A stretch of DNA of 64,000 bases, taken from the NCBI RefSeq assembly GCF_018398875.1, contig NZ_JAGWDK010000001.1, positions 372,001 through 436,000 on the forward strand, given 5' to 3'. Shown piece by piece: positions 42,937 through 51,825 of the stretch. A model generated the notes under the pieces. That model searched no databases and had not been told where the DNA came from. It saw only the letters and a list, made by a program, of their open reading frames with translations. A program made the position numbers and the translations under genes. Origin of the DNA: Bradyrhizobium sp. sGM-13 (GTDB lineage: Bacteria > Pseudomonadota > Alphaproteobacteria > Rhizobiales > Xanthobacteraceae). Position 1 is the first letter of the stretch, and each line of letters opens with the position of its first letter.

Positions 42937-44982
42937 TCAGCGTAGCGCGATATCCAGCCAGCCCAGCGGATTGACCGTGACGTGGTCCCCCGTGTCGACC
43001 AGCACCGTCGTGGTTTCGGCTTCGATGATCGCAGGTTCCGTCAGCGTGTGGCCGGGGCGCAGCTCGTCGAGCGCGTAGACCGGGACTTCGCGCCAGCCGC
43101 CGAAGAAGGCCTGCCGTTTGCTGCGCGGCGAGCAAGCGCTGGATGATGCGGCCTCGCGTGCGCTTTCGTCTTGTCGTTGGACTTCGCCGATCGCCGCGAC
43201 GCGGGCGTTGACGAAGACGACCTCCTGGCCGCGCGAGGCATAAGTGTACAGCTCCTCGTGCCTGATGTGGAAGCGGTCTTCGATCCGGTCCACTAGGTCA
43301 GGCGCGTTCCAGTCGAGTCCGTCAAGCGAGACGTCGATCTCGAAGATCTGCTCTCCGTAGCGCATTTCGGCGGAACGCTCGATCGCTATCTTGCCGTTGA
43401 ACCACGCGCGCAGCCGGCCGGCAGCCTGCTGCTCCAACCCGGCAAACAGCGCGCGCACTTCATCGGCGGAGATGCGCGCGCCCGCACCATAATGCGTGCG
43501 GCTGACTTCGTAGCGGAGATCGCTGGTCAGCATGCCCCAGGCCGACAACACCGACGCCACCGTCGGCACGATGATGCGCTTGATCTCGAGTTCGCGCGCG
43601 ACCTCCGCCGCGTGCAGGCCCGCCGCGCCGCCGAAGCTCAACAGCGCGAATTTCCGGGGATCGACGCCGCGGCGCAGCGTCATCAGGCGGATGCCATCGG
43701 CCATGTTCAGATTGATCATCCGGTAGATGCCGGCGGCGGCCTCGACGCGCGACAGCTCCATCGCGCTGGCGATACGATCAATCGCGGCTTCCGAGGCCGT
43801 GCGGTCGAGCGGGCGCTTGCCGCCCATGAAGGCTGTGGCATCGAGATAGCCGAGCACGACATTGGCGTCGGTGACGGTCGCGGCCTCGCCGCCATTGCCG
43901 TAACAGGCCGGGCCAGGTACCGAGCCCGCGCTTTCGGGCCCGACCCGCAGGGTGCGGCTGGCGTCGACGCTCGCGATCGAGCCGCCGCCGGCGGCGATGC
44001 TGGCGATATCGAGGCTGCGAAGCGCGATGCGCTGGCCGGCCAGCATGCCATCGGCGGAGAGCGAGACCTGCCCCCCAGAAATCAGCGAGATATCGGTGGA
44101 GGTGCCGCCCATGTCGAACGGCACCAGATCGGGAATGCCGATCAAGTCAGAACAGCGCCGCCCGCCCGACATGCCGCCCGCGGGGCCTGACAGCACCGTG
44201 CCCGCGGCAAGGCGCGAAGCTTCCTCGACCGGCGCCATGCCGCCATGCGACAGCACCACGAAGAGACCGCCCTTGAAGCCGGCTTCGCCGAGACGCGCTT
44301 CGAGGTTGGTCAGATAGCGCCGCACGATCGGCTCGACATAGGCGTTCACGATCGTGGTCGAGACCCGTTCATATTCCTTGATCTGCGGCAGCACGTCGCT
44401 GGAGCGCGAGATGCTGATGTCCGGCAGCGCCTGCCTCAAGCGCTCGACAGCGGCGAGTTCGTGAACCGGATTGAGATAGGAGTGCAGAAAGCACACCGCG
44501 ACCGAGCTCGCGCCCGACTGCCGGATACCGGCAATGGCATCATCGAGCGACTTGGGGTCGAGCGGAACAAGGACACTGCCGTCGGCCTTGAGCCGCTCCT
44601 TGACACCGAAACGCAAATCGCGCGGTACCAGCGGCGCCGGTGGCGGTGAGCGCAGATCGTAGCGATCCGGTTTCAGCCCCTCGCGCATCTCGATGACGTC
44701 GCGATGACCTTCGGTGGTGATCAGCGCGACTTTTGCGCCCTTGCGCTCCAGCAGCGCATTGGTCGCGACCGTCGTGCCATGCACGAGGCGATCGGTCGCC
44801 GCGAGCATGTCCGCGCGCGTGACGTTCAGCCGCCGCGCCAATTCTTCCAGCCCTGCCATCACGCCGATCGACTGATCCGCCGGCGTAGATGGCGATTTTG
44901 CAAACACGGCGCGGCCGGTCTCGTCAGTCGCCACGAGATCGGTGTATGTCCCGCCGACGTCAACGCCTATCCTGAACATCAT
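42937..44982 (-). CDS. hyuA: Hydantoinase/oxoprolinase family, A subunit
   Basis: 681 residues from ATG 44982. The ATP-binding start 'MFRIGVDVGGTYTDLVATDETG', 'VHGTTVATNALLERKGAKVALITTEGHRD', 'GGTSTDISLISGG' and 'FGGAAGLHAAEVARELEIKRIIVPTVASVLSAWG' are hallmarks of HyuA. Together with HyuB it hydrolyses cyclic amides such as hydantoins or 5-oxoproline using ATP, or carboxylates small ketones in the acetone-carboxylase branch. It overlaps the hyuB stop by ATGA. Substrate not predictable. Confidence 0.9.
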   Translation of the reverse strand: MMFRIGVDVGGTYTDLVATDETGRAVFAKSPSTPADQSIGVMAGLEELARRLNVTRADMLAATDRLVHGTTVATNALLERKGAKVALITTEGHRDVIEMREGLKPDRYDLRSPPPAPLVPRDLRFGVKERLKADGSVLVPLDPKSLDDAIAGIRQSGASSVAVCFLHSYLNPVHELAAVERLRQALPDISISRSSDVLPQIKEYERVSTTIVNAYVEPIVRRYLTNLEARLGEAGFKGGLFVVLSHGGMAPVEEASRLAAGTVLSGPAGGMSGGRRCSDLIGIPDLVPFDMGGTSTDISLISGGQVSLSADGMLAGQRIALRSLDIASIAAGGGSIASVDASRTLRVGPESAGSVPGPACYGNGGEAATVTDANVVLGYLDATAFMGGKRPLDRTASEAAIDRIASAMELSRVEAAAGIYRMINLNMADGIRLMTLRRGVDPRKFALLSFGGAAGLHAAEVARELEIKRIIVPTVASVLSAWGMLTSDLRYEVSRTHYGAGARISADEVRALFAGLEQQAAGRLRAWFNGKIAIERSAEMRYGEQIFEIDVSLDGLDWNAPDLVDRIEDRFHIRHEELYTYASRGQEVVFVNARVAAIGEVQRQDESAREAASSSACSPRSKRQAFFGGWREVPVYALDELRPGHTLTEPAIIEAETTTVLVDTGDHVTVNPLGWLDIALR

Positions 44983-46646
44983 GAGGACGCCTGCTCCGCC
45001 GCGACTTCGGTCAGGCCCTGCTCGCGGTCGCGCCGCCGTGCCTCCGCCGTTCGCTTCGCAGGCGGCCCCCACCCGCCGCCGCCGGAAGAGCGGATTTCCA
45101 GACAATCGCCGGGACGAAGCTCGATACCGACCTCCTTGGTACGCAACACGCGCGGCTCGCGGCCCTCGGAGAGTAGACGATAGTGATGCGGCTTGCCGTC
45201 CTCACCGCCGAGCATGCCGCACGGACCGTGTCGCGCGCCATCGCCAGCGGTATTGCCCTTCGCAGGCTTCTCCGTCTCCAGCACCAGATCGAGCGATACG
45301 CCGAGGCCCCCACGATGTTGCCCGTCGCCGCCGGAGCCGGGGCGGAATTCATGGTTACGGAAATGCAGGGGAAAGCGCACTTCGGCCACCTCCAGGCTGC
45401 CGAACTTCAGCCCGCCGACCGAGTGCCATTCGCCGATCGACGACCAGCCGTCGCCGCCGGACGACGCGCCGCCGCCGGGCCGCGCCTGGAACAGGTGCCA
45501 GATGAAATTCTTTCCGCTGCGCGGGTCCTCGCCCTGGATCGCGATGCGAAAGCGCCGGCTCCAGCCGGCCATCGCGCGCTCGGGGCAGGATGCCGACAGG
45601 GCTTTCACGATGGCCTCGACGATTTCATTGGACGGGTGACTGGTGCACAGCGTCACCGGCCGGCCCGGATCGGCCCACACCACCGTGCCCTGTTTGGCGA
45701 TCACCTTCAGCGGCCGCAGCGCGCCGGTGTTTTTGGGAATCTCGGCATCGATCAGATAGGCAAATGCCATCGCCACCGCTGCCTGCATGTTGGCGTGCGA
45801 GGAGTTCACAAAACTGGTCGACTGCGGATCGGAATCGGAGAGATCGACTTCGACGTCGCTGCCCTTCTTGGTGACCTTGGCGGCGATGCGGATATCGGTG
45901 CGGCCGTGGCCGTCGTCGTCGAGAAACGCCTCGCCGTGAAACATGCCGTCCTTCCAGGTCGAGACCACCGCGCGGGTCTGCTGCTCGGTGGCGTCGAGAA
46001 TCGCCTCGACGGCGGCCTCGACCACCGGCGCGCCGAACTCGGCGAACAGTCGCGACAACCGCCGCTCGCCAAGGTGCGCCGCGCCGAGCATGGCCGCGAG
46101 ATCGCCGCGGAATTCTCTGGGATTGCGAATGTTCAGCGCCAGCAGGTCAAGCAGATCGTCGCGGAGTTTGCCCGCTTCGTAGAGCTTGATCGGCGGGACG
46201 CGCAGCCCCTCCTGATAGATCTCGGTGGCGGCAGGGTTATAGGCGCCATGGGTGGCGCCGCCGATGTCGCTCTGGTGTGCGCGCACGATAGTCCAGAGCA
46301 GCCGCCGCTCGCCATCAAACACCGGCACGAAGGCGGTCAGATCAGGCAGATGGCTGCCGCCGTAATAGGGATCGTTGAGCAGGATCACGTCGCCTGGCTT
46401 AACGTCCTTGAACCGTTCCTCGACGGCGAGCGTCGCCCACGGCAGCGCGCCGACATGAACCGGCAGGTGATCGGCCTGCGCGATCAGCCGTGCCGACGTG
46501 TCGCAGATCGCCAGCGAGAAATCGCGGCTCGAATTAAGTATCTGCGAATACGAGGTGCGAAGCATCGCCTCGCCCATCTCCTTCACGATTGAGCTGAGGC
46601 GGTGCTGGACGACGGAGCGCGTGATGGGATCGATCCTGGCGGACAT
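44979..46646 (-). CDS. hyuB: Hydantoinase/oxoprolinase family, B subunit
   Basis: 555 residues. The family start 'DPITRSVVQHRLSSIVKEMGEAMLRTSYS' is present, followed by 'LNDPYYGGSHLPDLTAFVPVF', 'HQSDIGGATHGAYNPAATEIYQEGLRVPPIKLYEAG' with likely metal ligands, and the Gly-rich end 'EIRSSGGGGWGPP'. It is the first gene of the hyuBA pair. A palindromic repeat separates it from the MFS gene upstream. Confidence 0.9.
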   Translation of the reverse strand: MSARIDPITRSVVQHRLSSIVKEMGEAMLRTSYSQILNSSRDFSLAICDTSARLIAQADHLPVHVGALPWATLAVEERFKDVKPGDVILLNDPYYGGSHLPDLTAFVPVFDGERRLLWTIVRAHQSDIGGATHGAYNPAATEIYQEGLRVPPIKLYEAGKLRDDLLDLLALNIRNPREFRGDLAAMLGAAHLGERRLSRLFAEFGAPVVEAAVEAILDATEQQTRAVVSTWKDGMFHGEAFLDDDGHGRTDIRIAAKVTKKGSDVEVDLSDSDPQSTSFVNSSHANMQAAVAMAFAYLIDAEIPKNTGALRPLKVIAKQGTVVWADPGRPVTLCTSHPSNEIVEAIVKALSASCPERAMAGWSRRFRIAIQGEDPRSGKNFIWHLFQARPGGGASSGGDGWSSIGEWHSVGGLKFGSLEVAEVRFPLHFRNHEFRPGSGGDGQHRGGLGVSLDLVLETEKPAKGNTAGDGARHGPCGMLGGEDGKPHHYRLLSEGREPRVLRTKEVGIELRPGDCLEIRSSGGGGWGPPAKRTAEARRRDREQGLTEVAAEQASS

Positions 46647-46679
46647 TGTTACCCGTTGTCAGTTGTTCAGCATCAGAGT

Positions 46680-46764
46680 GTAGGATGGGTTGAGCCCTTG
46701 CGAAACCCATCACAACACGGGACGCTGGCATTGATGGGTATCCCTTCCGCTCCACCCATCCTAC
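46680..46764. repeat. Palindromic repeat, GTAGGATGGGT family, copy 3 of 3
   Basis: GTAGGATGGGTTGAG at the left pairs with CTCCACCCATCCTAC at the right, more diverged than the other two copies. Its right-hand CTAC (46761-46764) contains the TAG stop codon of the MFS gene on the minus strand, so the repeat forms the end of that coding sequence. Confidence 0.88.
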
Positions 46765-47996
46765 GTGTACAGCAAAAACACCACCGTCCCCACGATCAAG
46801 GCGGCCGCCATGAACAGCAGCACCGCGGGCAGGCCCAGCACCGCCGCGACCACGCCGGTTGCCGATTGCATCAGCGCGGCGCCCAGGAAGAACGCGAGGT
46901 TGACGGCGGAGAGCGCCTTGCCGGCGTTCTGAGCGCCGGCCAGTTGCCGCGTCATGCCGAAGAGCAGCGGCTGTGCCGATATCGCGATGCCGATCATGAC
47001 CAGCAGCACGGTGTCAAGTCGCGGCGGCATCGCCGTCATCCCGAACAGCTCCGAAAGCGGATAATGCGGCGCGCCCGCCGCCATCAGCGCGAGCAGCAGG
47101 GCTACGAAGCAATGGGCGGCGGCCAGCACCTCGCGGCGGTGGCCGATATTGCGGTCGAGGATACCGATCAGGAGGGGACCAACGATCAACGCCAGCGTGA
47201 ACAGGCCAAGCGCGTTGCCGGCCTCGATGCGGCCAAGCCCCTTGACCTCCATCAGCCACGGTCCGCCCCACAATCCGCGCAACACCAGCGAGGCCGCCAG
47301 CGAGACCAGCGACAGCGCGATCAGGCCGCGCAGTGGTCGCGACAGGCCGATGCGCAACACCTCGGCCATTTGCGATAATGGCGAGGAGTCGTCGGCATGT
47401 GCGGCCGGTTGCTTCGGCACCAGCGCGAATACAGCCACCGCCACCACAGCTCCGAAGCCGGCGGAGATCCAGAATCCGGCCCGCCATCCCCATTGCTCGA
47501 CGACCAAGGCCAGCGGGCTCGACGACAGCAGCATGCCGATATTGCCGATCGAGAGAATGATGCCGGACCACAGGCCGAAACGCGCCGCCGACATCTGTTT
47601 CGCCGCCAGCGTCATCGGGCACATCAGCATACCCGAGGTGGCGACCCCGAGCAGGAATTGGCCGAACAGAAAGCTCTCCGGCCCGGTGGCCAGACCCGAC
47701 GCCAGCGCGCCGACGATGGTTCCCGCCAGCAGACCGAGCGACACCGGCCGCACGCCAAAGCGATCCATCGCTGCGCCGACCGGAATCTGCGAGGCGGCAA
47801 AGGCAAAATGATAGATCGAGGTCAGGCCCGCCAGCGTCTGCGAGGGCGTTTTGAAATCGGCCGCCATCACGTCGAGGCTGATGGCCGGAATGGTTCGCAG
47901 CAGCGTCGACAGCATGTGACCGCAGGCCAGCGCCAGCAGCGCAAAAATCAGGGCGCGGAAATTGACATCCGCACCGTCGGCCTTGCCGTCGTCCAT
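46761..47996 (-). CDS. Major facilitator superfamily transporter
   Basis: 411 residues from ATG 47996, with twelve predicted helices. Features are 'MAADFKTPSQTLAGLTSIYHFAFAASQIPVGAAMDRFGVRPVSLGLLAG' (helices 1-3 with the loop 2-3 'DRFG' motif). A soluble loop of about 25 residues ('VPKQPAAHADDSSPLSQMAEVL') separates the halves. The stop codon lies inside a palindromic repeat. The substrate is unknown; the hyuBA genes downstream might use it. Confidence 0.85.
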   Translation of the reverse strand: MDDGKADGADVNFRALIFALLALACGHMLSTLLRTIPAISLDVMAADFKTPSQTLAGLTSIYHFAFAASQIPVGAAMDRFGVRPVSLGLLAGTIVGALASGLATGPESFLFGQFLLGVATSGMLMCPMTLAAKQMSAARFGLWSGIILSIGNIGMLLSSSPLALVVEQWGWRAGFWISAGFGAVVAVAVFALVPKQPAAHADDSSPLSQMAEVLRIGLSRPLRGLIALSLVSLAASLVLRGLWGGPWLMEVKGLGRIEAGNALGLFTLALIVGPLLIGILDRNIGHRREVLAAAHCFVALLLALMAAGAPHYPLSELFGMTAMPPRLDTVLLVMIGIAISAQPLLFGMTRQLAGAQNAGKALSAVNLAFFLGAALMQSATGVVAAVLGLPAVLLFMAAALIVGTVVFLLYT

Positions 47997-48075
47997 GAGC
48001 CGTCTCGCCCAAAAACTGTTTCGGGGCGAGGTACCACCAATATGTTGAGAACGCGAATCCGCCCGCTCGCAGCGA

Positions 48076-48921
48076 TCAGTTCCTGTGGAACACCAGTGTT
48101 CGCAGTTCGATGCTCTCGCGCGGCGGGGCATCGGCCGGCGTGGTCGGATCGATGAAGGCGGTATGCGGCCCGAACCGCGTGCGGCCGTCGGTTGCGGAAT
48201 CGTAGCACTTCAACAGCAATGCCTCGTCGGTCCGCATTTCCGGAATGTAGTACCAGCGATGGTTCGGATTGTATTTTACCGAATAGGTTTCACCGCTGCG
48301 GTTCGGATAGATCAGGTCGGAAGCGACGAGATCGCTCGCCTCGACCGTCCGGCCGTCGCACATCGCCAGCGGCGCATCCAGCACGGGCCCCCGGATCGGC
48401 CGCCAGACATTGATGACCTGCACGCGTCCCTTCAGAAGCTCGTCGGCCTCATCGGGCAGATGTTCGCGCACGCGGTTGGCGCCTGACTTATCGGTCTGGT
48501 CGACATGGACGCGTGTGGCCGGTTGGCGTGGGCCAGCGCCCCTGATATCGGCGGCGCCCTCCACGCGCTTGCGCACGGTGTGGTCGAAGATGAAGACGCG
48601 GTCGGCTTTGAGCGTCGCCTTCAGGAAGGCCTCCACGGCCGGATAATAGACGTTCTTCACTTCCTTATCGTCGTAGAAATTCCTGACGATGGTGGGATGG
48701 CGAACCAGCGCAAAGCCCTCGCGGTCGAGCGAAAGGTTTGCCGCGATCAGGCGCGCATCGAAGATCGGGACGTTGTGCGGTTCGGGCAGCGCGGTGGATT
48801 TGGGTTCGCCTGGCGGCGGATCGAAAGCGTAGGTGCGGGGCTTTCCCGGTGTGGGCGCGAGATAGTTCAGCTCGGCGGTGACGAAGGGAAGCGATTCGAG
48901 TTTTGCTTGCTGCAGGCCCAT
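48076..48921 (-). CDS. CmcJ/NvfI family oxygenase (Fe(II)/2-oxoglutarate-type fold)
   Basis: 281 residues. The pattern 'RVHVDQTDKSGANRVREHLPDEADELLKGRVQVINVWRPIRGPVLDAPLAMCDG' with 'HRWYYIPEMRTDEALLLKCYDSATDGRTRFGPHTAFIDP' is the signature of the CmcJ/asaB/GA4-desaturase-like family. The HxD of 'HVDQ' and the later histidine of 'GPHTAF' could form the iron triad, with the Arg of 'RTRF' near the co-substrate. Members hydroxylate or desaturate secondary metabolites. It is a single gene on the minus strand; the substrate is unknown. Confidence 0.8.
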   Translation of the reverse strand: MGLQQAKLESLPFVTAELNYLAPTPGKPRTYAFDPPPGEPKSTALPEPHNVPIFDARLIAANLSLDREGFALVRHPTIVRNFYDDKEVKNVYYPAVEAFLKATLKADRVFIFDHTVRKRVEGAADIRGAGPRQPATRVHVDQTDKSGANRVREHLPDEADELLKGRVQVINVWRPIRGPVLDAPLAMCDGRTVEASDLVASDLIYPNRSGETYSVKYNPNHRWYYIPEMRTDEALLLKCYDSATDGRTRFGPHTAFIDPTTPADAPPRESIELRTLVFHRN

Positions 48922-49133
48922 GGTGGTCTCCTGGACTCCATTGTTTGTTCCGTTTGATGTCGGAGTGAACGCCGGGCCTCACAAGACGATTCTGAAAATA
49001 GCAACGATGCCGTTCCCAGCGGCGCAGGAGGGAGAAAATCCTTGTCCAAAGTGGTTCCGGTAACGGATGGTATTTCCGGCCTTCACGGGCGCGTCATCGG
49101 CCGCGAGCGGCGCGTGACCCTACCGCGCAGCGG

Positions 49134-49271
49134 ACCTGGAACGGCACGCCGCTGGGGCGCATCGGCACGGCGGAGGAATTTGCCAACCTCGCCTGCTTCC
49201 TTGCTTCCGATCAGGGATCGTTCATCACAGGGCACGGCGATCAAGTCGGCGGTGGGCGCTCGCCGGCGGTG
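49134..49271 (+). pseudogene. C-terminal remnant of a short-chain dehydrogenase/reductase gene
   Basis: This 46-codon stretch reads 'TWNGTPLGRIGTAEEF', then 'ANLACFLASDQGSFITG', then 'QVGGGRSPAV'. It is the last portion of a classical SDR, where the final strand normally reads as an NxDGG-type segment. No catalytic YxxxK or nucleotide motif lies upstream in any frame, so only the tail remains. A repeat of the CCTCTCCCC family follows it directly. Confidence 0.75.
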
Positions 49272-49299
49272 CAACGCATTACGTGCAGCACACTCAGGT

Positions 49300-49447
49300 C
49301 ACCTCGCCCCGGCTTACGGGGAGAGGTCGAAATTCAAGCGCAGCTTGATTTCGGGTGAGGGGGGACTCTCCGCGAGCTCCTCTACTAGAGAGGTCGCGGA
49401 GGCAGCCCCTCACCCCAACCCTCTCCCCGCGAAAGCGGGGCGAGGGA
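49300..49447. repeat. Intergenic hairpin repeat, CCTCTCCCCGC family, copy 3 of 4
   Basis: The left part is CACCTCGCCCCGGCTTACGGG with GAGAGGTCG. The right part is CCCTCTCCCCGCGAAAGCGGGG with CGAGGGAG, a strong hairpin at 49420-49446. GGGTGAGGGGG and CCCCTCACCCC pair between them. It lies 10 bases past the HU stop and likely serves as its terminator on the minus strand. Confidence 0.85.
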
Positions 49448-49456
49448 GATTCAAGA

Positions 49457-49756
49457 TTAAACCGCGTCCTTGGCGGCCTTGACCGGGCGCGCCCGGACGA
49501 TCTTGCGGGCCGGCTTGGCCTTGAACATCATTTCCTCGCCCGTGAAGGGGTTGGTGCCCTTCCGAGCCTTGGTCGCCGGCTTCTTGACCACGACGAACTT
49601 CGCGAAGCCAGGAACGAGGAATAGCCCGTTCTTCTTGAGCTCCTTGTGACCGACGTCAACGAGCGTGTCCATCACGTTCTTGACCTCTTTCTTCGAAAGT
49701 TCGGTGGTGGTCGCGATCTTCTCGATGAGCTGCGACTTAGACATTTGGGTGGCCAT
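49457..49756 (-). CDS. hup: HU-family nucleoid DNA-binding protein
   Basis: 99 residues. The HU fold is clear: 'MSKSQLIEKIATTTELSKKEVKNVMDTLVDVGHKELKKNG', then 'VPGFAKFVVVKKPATKARKGTNPFTGEEMMFKAKPARKIVRARP', where the arm has the conserved 'NPFTGE' loop. The basic C-terminal tail 'VRARPVKAAKDAV' is typical of Bradyrhizobium HU. GGAG precedes ATG 49756; ATG 49744 is a second possible start. A perfect hairpin lies about 35 bases upstream of the start codon. Confidence 0.93.
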   Translation of the reverse strand: MATQMSKSQLIEKIATTTELSKKEVKNVMDTLVDVGHKELKKNGLFLVPGFAKFVVVKKPATKARKGTNPFTGEEMMFKAKPARKIVRARPVKAAKDAV

Positions 49757-49789
49757 GGTTGCTCCATTGATTCTGGCACAGGCGACGAT

Positions 49790-49826
49790 ATGTCGGAAAC
49801 CGCCTAAAAAACAGGGTTTCCGACAT
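49790..49826 (-). promoter_or_regulatory. Perfect 12-bp hairpin upstream of the HU gene
   Basis: ATGTCGGAAACC (49790-49801) and GGTTTCCGACAT (49815-49826) are exact inverted arms around the 13-base loop GCCTAAAAAACAG. On the HU-sense strand the hairpin ends 33 bases before the start codon. It is not followed by a T-run in the HU direction, so it is more likely an operator or a 5' leader structure than a terminator. Confidence 0.65.
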
Positions 49827-50184
49827 TCTGCACAACTATCTCGCTAGTCGAGTTGCAGTGATTCGTCCAATTTTTCCGGGGTTTTTTGGCATTGGAAGCC
49901 GTCTAGGGCCTATTTTTATGGGGAATCAGCGCATCCGGAGGCCCCCTTTCCGGACAATCTGAGACTGCCCTCGGGTCTTTGTCTCTATCGGGGCGAGCCG
50001 TGATTTGCCTTCTGACAGGACAAAATGCGCAGATTGATCGGCCAGTAAGCACGTTGTTTTCTGGAAGGATTTTCCGCTCTGCGCGTTGATTTGAAAATGA
50101 CTCGCGTTGGCCTTCCATCGTAACATCACCCTTAAGGCGGACGCGTGAACGGTCGGCCATCAATATCGTGTTCGGAGACTTCGC
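49827..50184. other. Intergenic region between hup and the dipeptide ABC operon
   Basis: 358 bases, less GC-rich than its surroundings. It should contain the hup promoter (minus) and the operon promoter (plus). A run CCGGGGTTTTTTGG lies near 49878-49891. No coding frame is supported. Confidence 0.5.
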
Positions 50185-51801
50185 ATGGATTTGACGCGCC
50201 TTGAGATCAATCGTCGCACCGCGCTGCTGACGTCGGCAGCCATCGCGGCCAACGTGATCAATCCGATGCGGGCCTTTGCGCAGGAGACGCCACGCAAGGG
50301 CGGCGTGTTCAACGTCCATTACGGCGCCGAGCAGCGCCAGCTCAATCCGAGCATCCAGGCTTCCACCGGCGTCTATATCATCAGCGGCAAGATCCAGGAA
50401 AACCTCGTCGATCTCGACGCCAACGGCCAGCCGGTCGGCGTGCTCGCCGAAAGCTGGGAAGCCTCGCCCGACGGCAAGATGGTGACGTTCAAGCTGCGCA
50501 AGGGCATCACCTGGCACGACGGCAAGCCGTTCACCTCGGCCGACGTCGAATTCACCGCCATGAACATGTGGAAGAAGATCCTCAATTACGGATCGACGCT
50601 GCAGCTCTTCCTCACCGCCGTCGAAACGCCTGATGCGCAGACCGCGATCTTCAAATACGAGCGGCCGATGCCGCTGAACCTGCTGCTCCGCGCCCTGCCC
50701 GACCTCGGTTACGTCTCGGCCAAGCACCTCTATGAGAGCGGTGACATCAGGCAGAATCCGACCAACCTCGCGCCGGTCGGCACCGGGCCGTTCAAGTTCG
50801 TCAAATATGAGCGCGGGCAATATGTCATCGCCGACCGCAACGAGAATTACTGGCGTCCGAACGCGCCCTATCTCGATCGCATCGTCTGGCGCGTGATCAC
50901 CGACCGCTCGGCGGCGGCCGCGCAGATGGAGGCCGGCGAGTTGCACTACTCGCCGTTCTCGGGACTAACGCTCTCGGACCTGGCGCGGCTTTCCAAGGAC
51001 AAGCGCTTCATCGTCTCCACCAAGGGCAATGAAGGCAACGCGCGCACCAATACGCTCGAGTTCAACTTCCGCCGCAAGGAATTGTCCGACATCCGCGTCC
51101 GCCGTGCGATTGCCCATGCCATCAACGTGCCGTTCTTCATCGAGAACTTTCTCGGCGATTTCGCCAAGCTCGGCACGGGGCCGATCCCCTCGACCTCGAC
51201 GGACTTCTATCCCGGGCCGAACACGCCGCAATATCCTTACGATAAGGCCAAGGCCGCAGCGCTGCTCGACGAAGCCGGTTTTAAGGCGGCACGTGGAGGC
51301 ACGCGCTTCTCGCTAAGACTGTTGCCTGCGCCGTGGGGCGAGGACATCTCGCTGTGGTCGACCTTCATCCAGCAATCGCTGGGCGAGATCGGCATCCCCG
51401 TCGAGATCGTGCGTAACGACGGCGGCGGCTTCCTCAAGCAGGTCTATGACGAGCACGCCTTCGATCTCGCCACCGGCTGGCACCAATACCGCAACGATCC
51501 CGCGGTCTCGACCACGGTCTGGTATCGCTCCGGCCAGCCGAAGGGCGCGCCCTGGACCAACCAGTGGGGCTGGGAAGACAAGAATGTCGACAAGACGATC
51601 GACGATGCCGCAACCGAAGTCGATCCGGCCAAGCGCAAGGCGCTCTATGCCCAATTCGTCAAGGAAGTGAACACGGAGCTGCCGGTCTGGATGCCGATCG
51701 AGCAGATTTTCGTCACCACGATTACGGCGAAGGCACGCAACCATTCCAATACCCCGCGCTGGGGATCGACGAGCTGGCACGATCTTTGGCTTTCGGCTTG
51801 A
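50185..51801 (+). CDS. ABC transporter substrate-binding protein, peptide (DppA/OppA) type
   Basis: 538 residues, typical for SBP family 5. The N-terminus 'MDLTRLEINRRTALLTSAAIAANVINPMRAFAQ' is a signal peptide with twin arginines. The mature part shows 'NVHYGAEQRQLNPSIQASTGVYIISGKIQENLVDLDANGQPVGVLAESWEASPDGKMVTFKLRKGITWHDGKPFTSADVEFT', the family signature. It is the first gene of a complete importer operon. The ligand could be a peptide, an opine or another solute. Confidence 0.9.
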   Translation: MDLTRLEINRRTALLTSAAIAANVINPMRAFAQETPRKGGVFNVHYGAEQRQLNPSIQASTGVYIISGKIQENLVDLDANGQPVGVLAESWEASPDGKMVTFKLRKGITWHDGKPFTSADVEFTAMNMWKKILNYGSTLQLFLTAVETPDAQTAIFKYERPMPLNLLLRALPDLGYVSAKHLYESGDIRQNPTNLAPVGTGPFKFVKYERGQYVIADRNENYWRPNAPYLDRIVWRVITDRSAAAAQMEAGELHYSPFSGLTLSDLARLSKDKRFIVSTKGNEGNARTNTLEFNFRRKELSDIRVRRAIAHAINVPFFIENFLGDFAKLGTGPIPSTSTDFYPGPNTPQYPYDKAKAAALLDEAGFKAARGGTRFSLRLLPAPWGEDISLWSTFIQQSLGEIGIPVEIVRNDGGGFLKQVYDEHAFDLATGWHQYRNDPAVSTTVWYRSGQPKGAPWTNQWGWEDKNVDKTIDDAATEVDPAKRKALYAQFVKEVNTELPVWMPIEQIFVTTITAKARNHSNTPRWGSTSWHDLWLSA

Positions 51802-51825
51802 GCCGATATCCGCCAAGATAGGTCT

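Noticed and set aside
40899..46764. CRISPR-like repetition of GTAGGATGGGTGG elements
   Set aside because: Only three copies, kilobases apart, each a self-complementary palindrome between genes, with no regular spacers and no cas genes.
49300..49447. Insertion sequence ends around the SDR remnant
   Set aside because: The inverted repeats belong to the dispersed hairpin family seen elsewhere in the window; there is no transposase frame and no target duplication.
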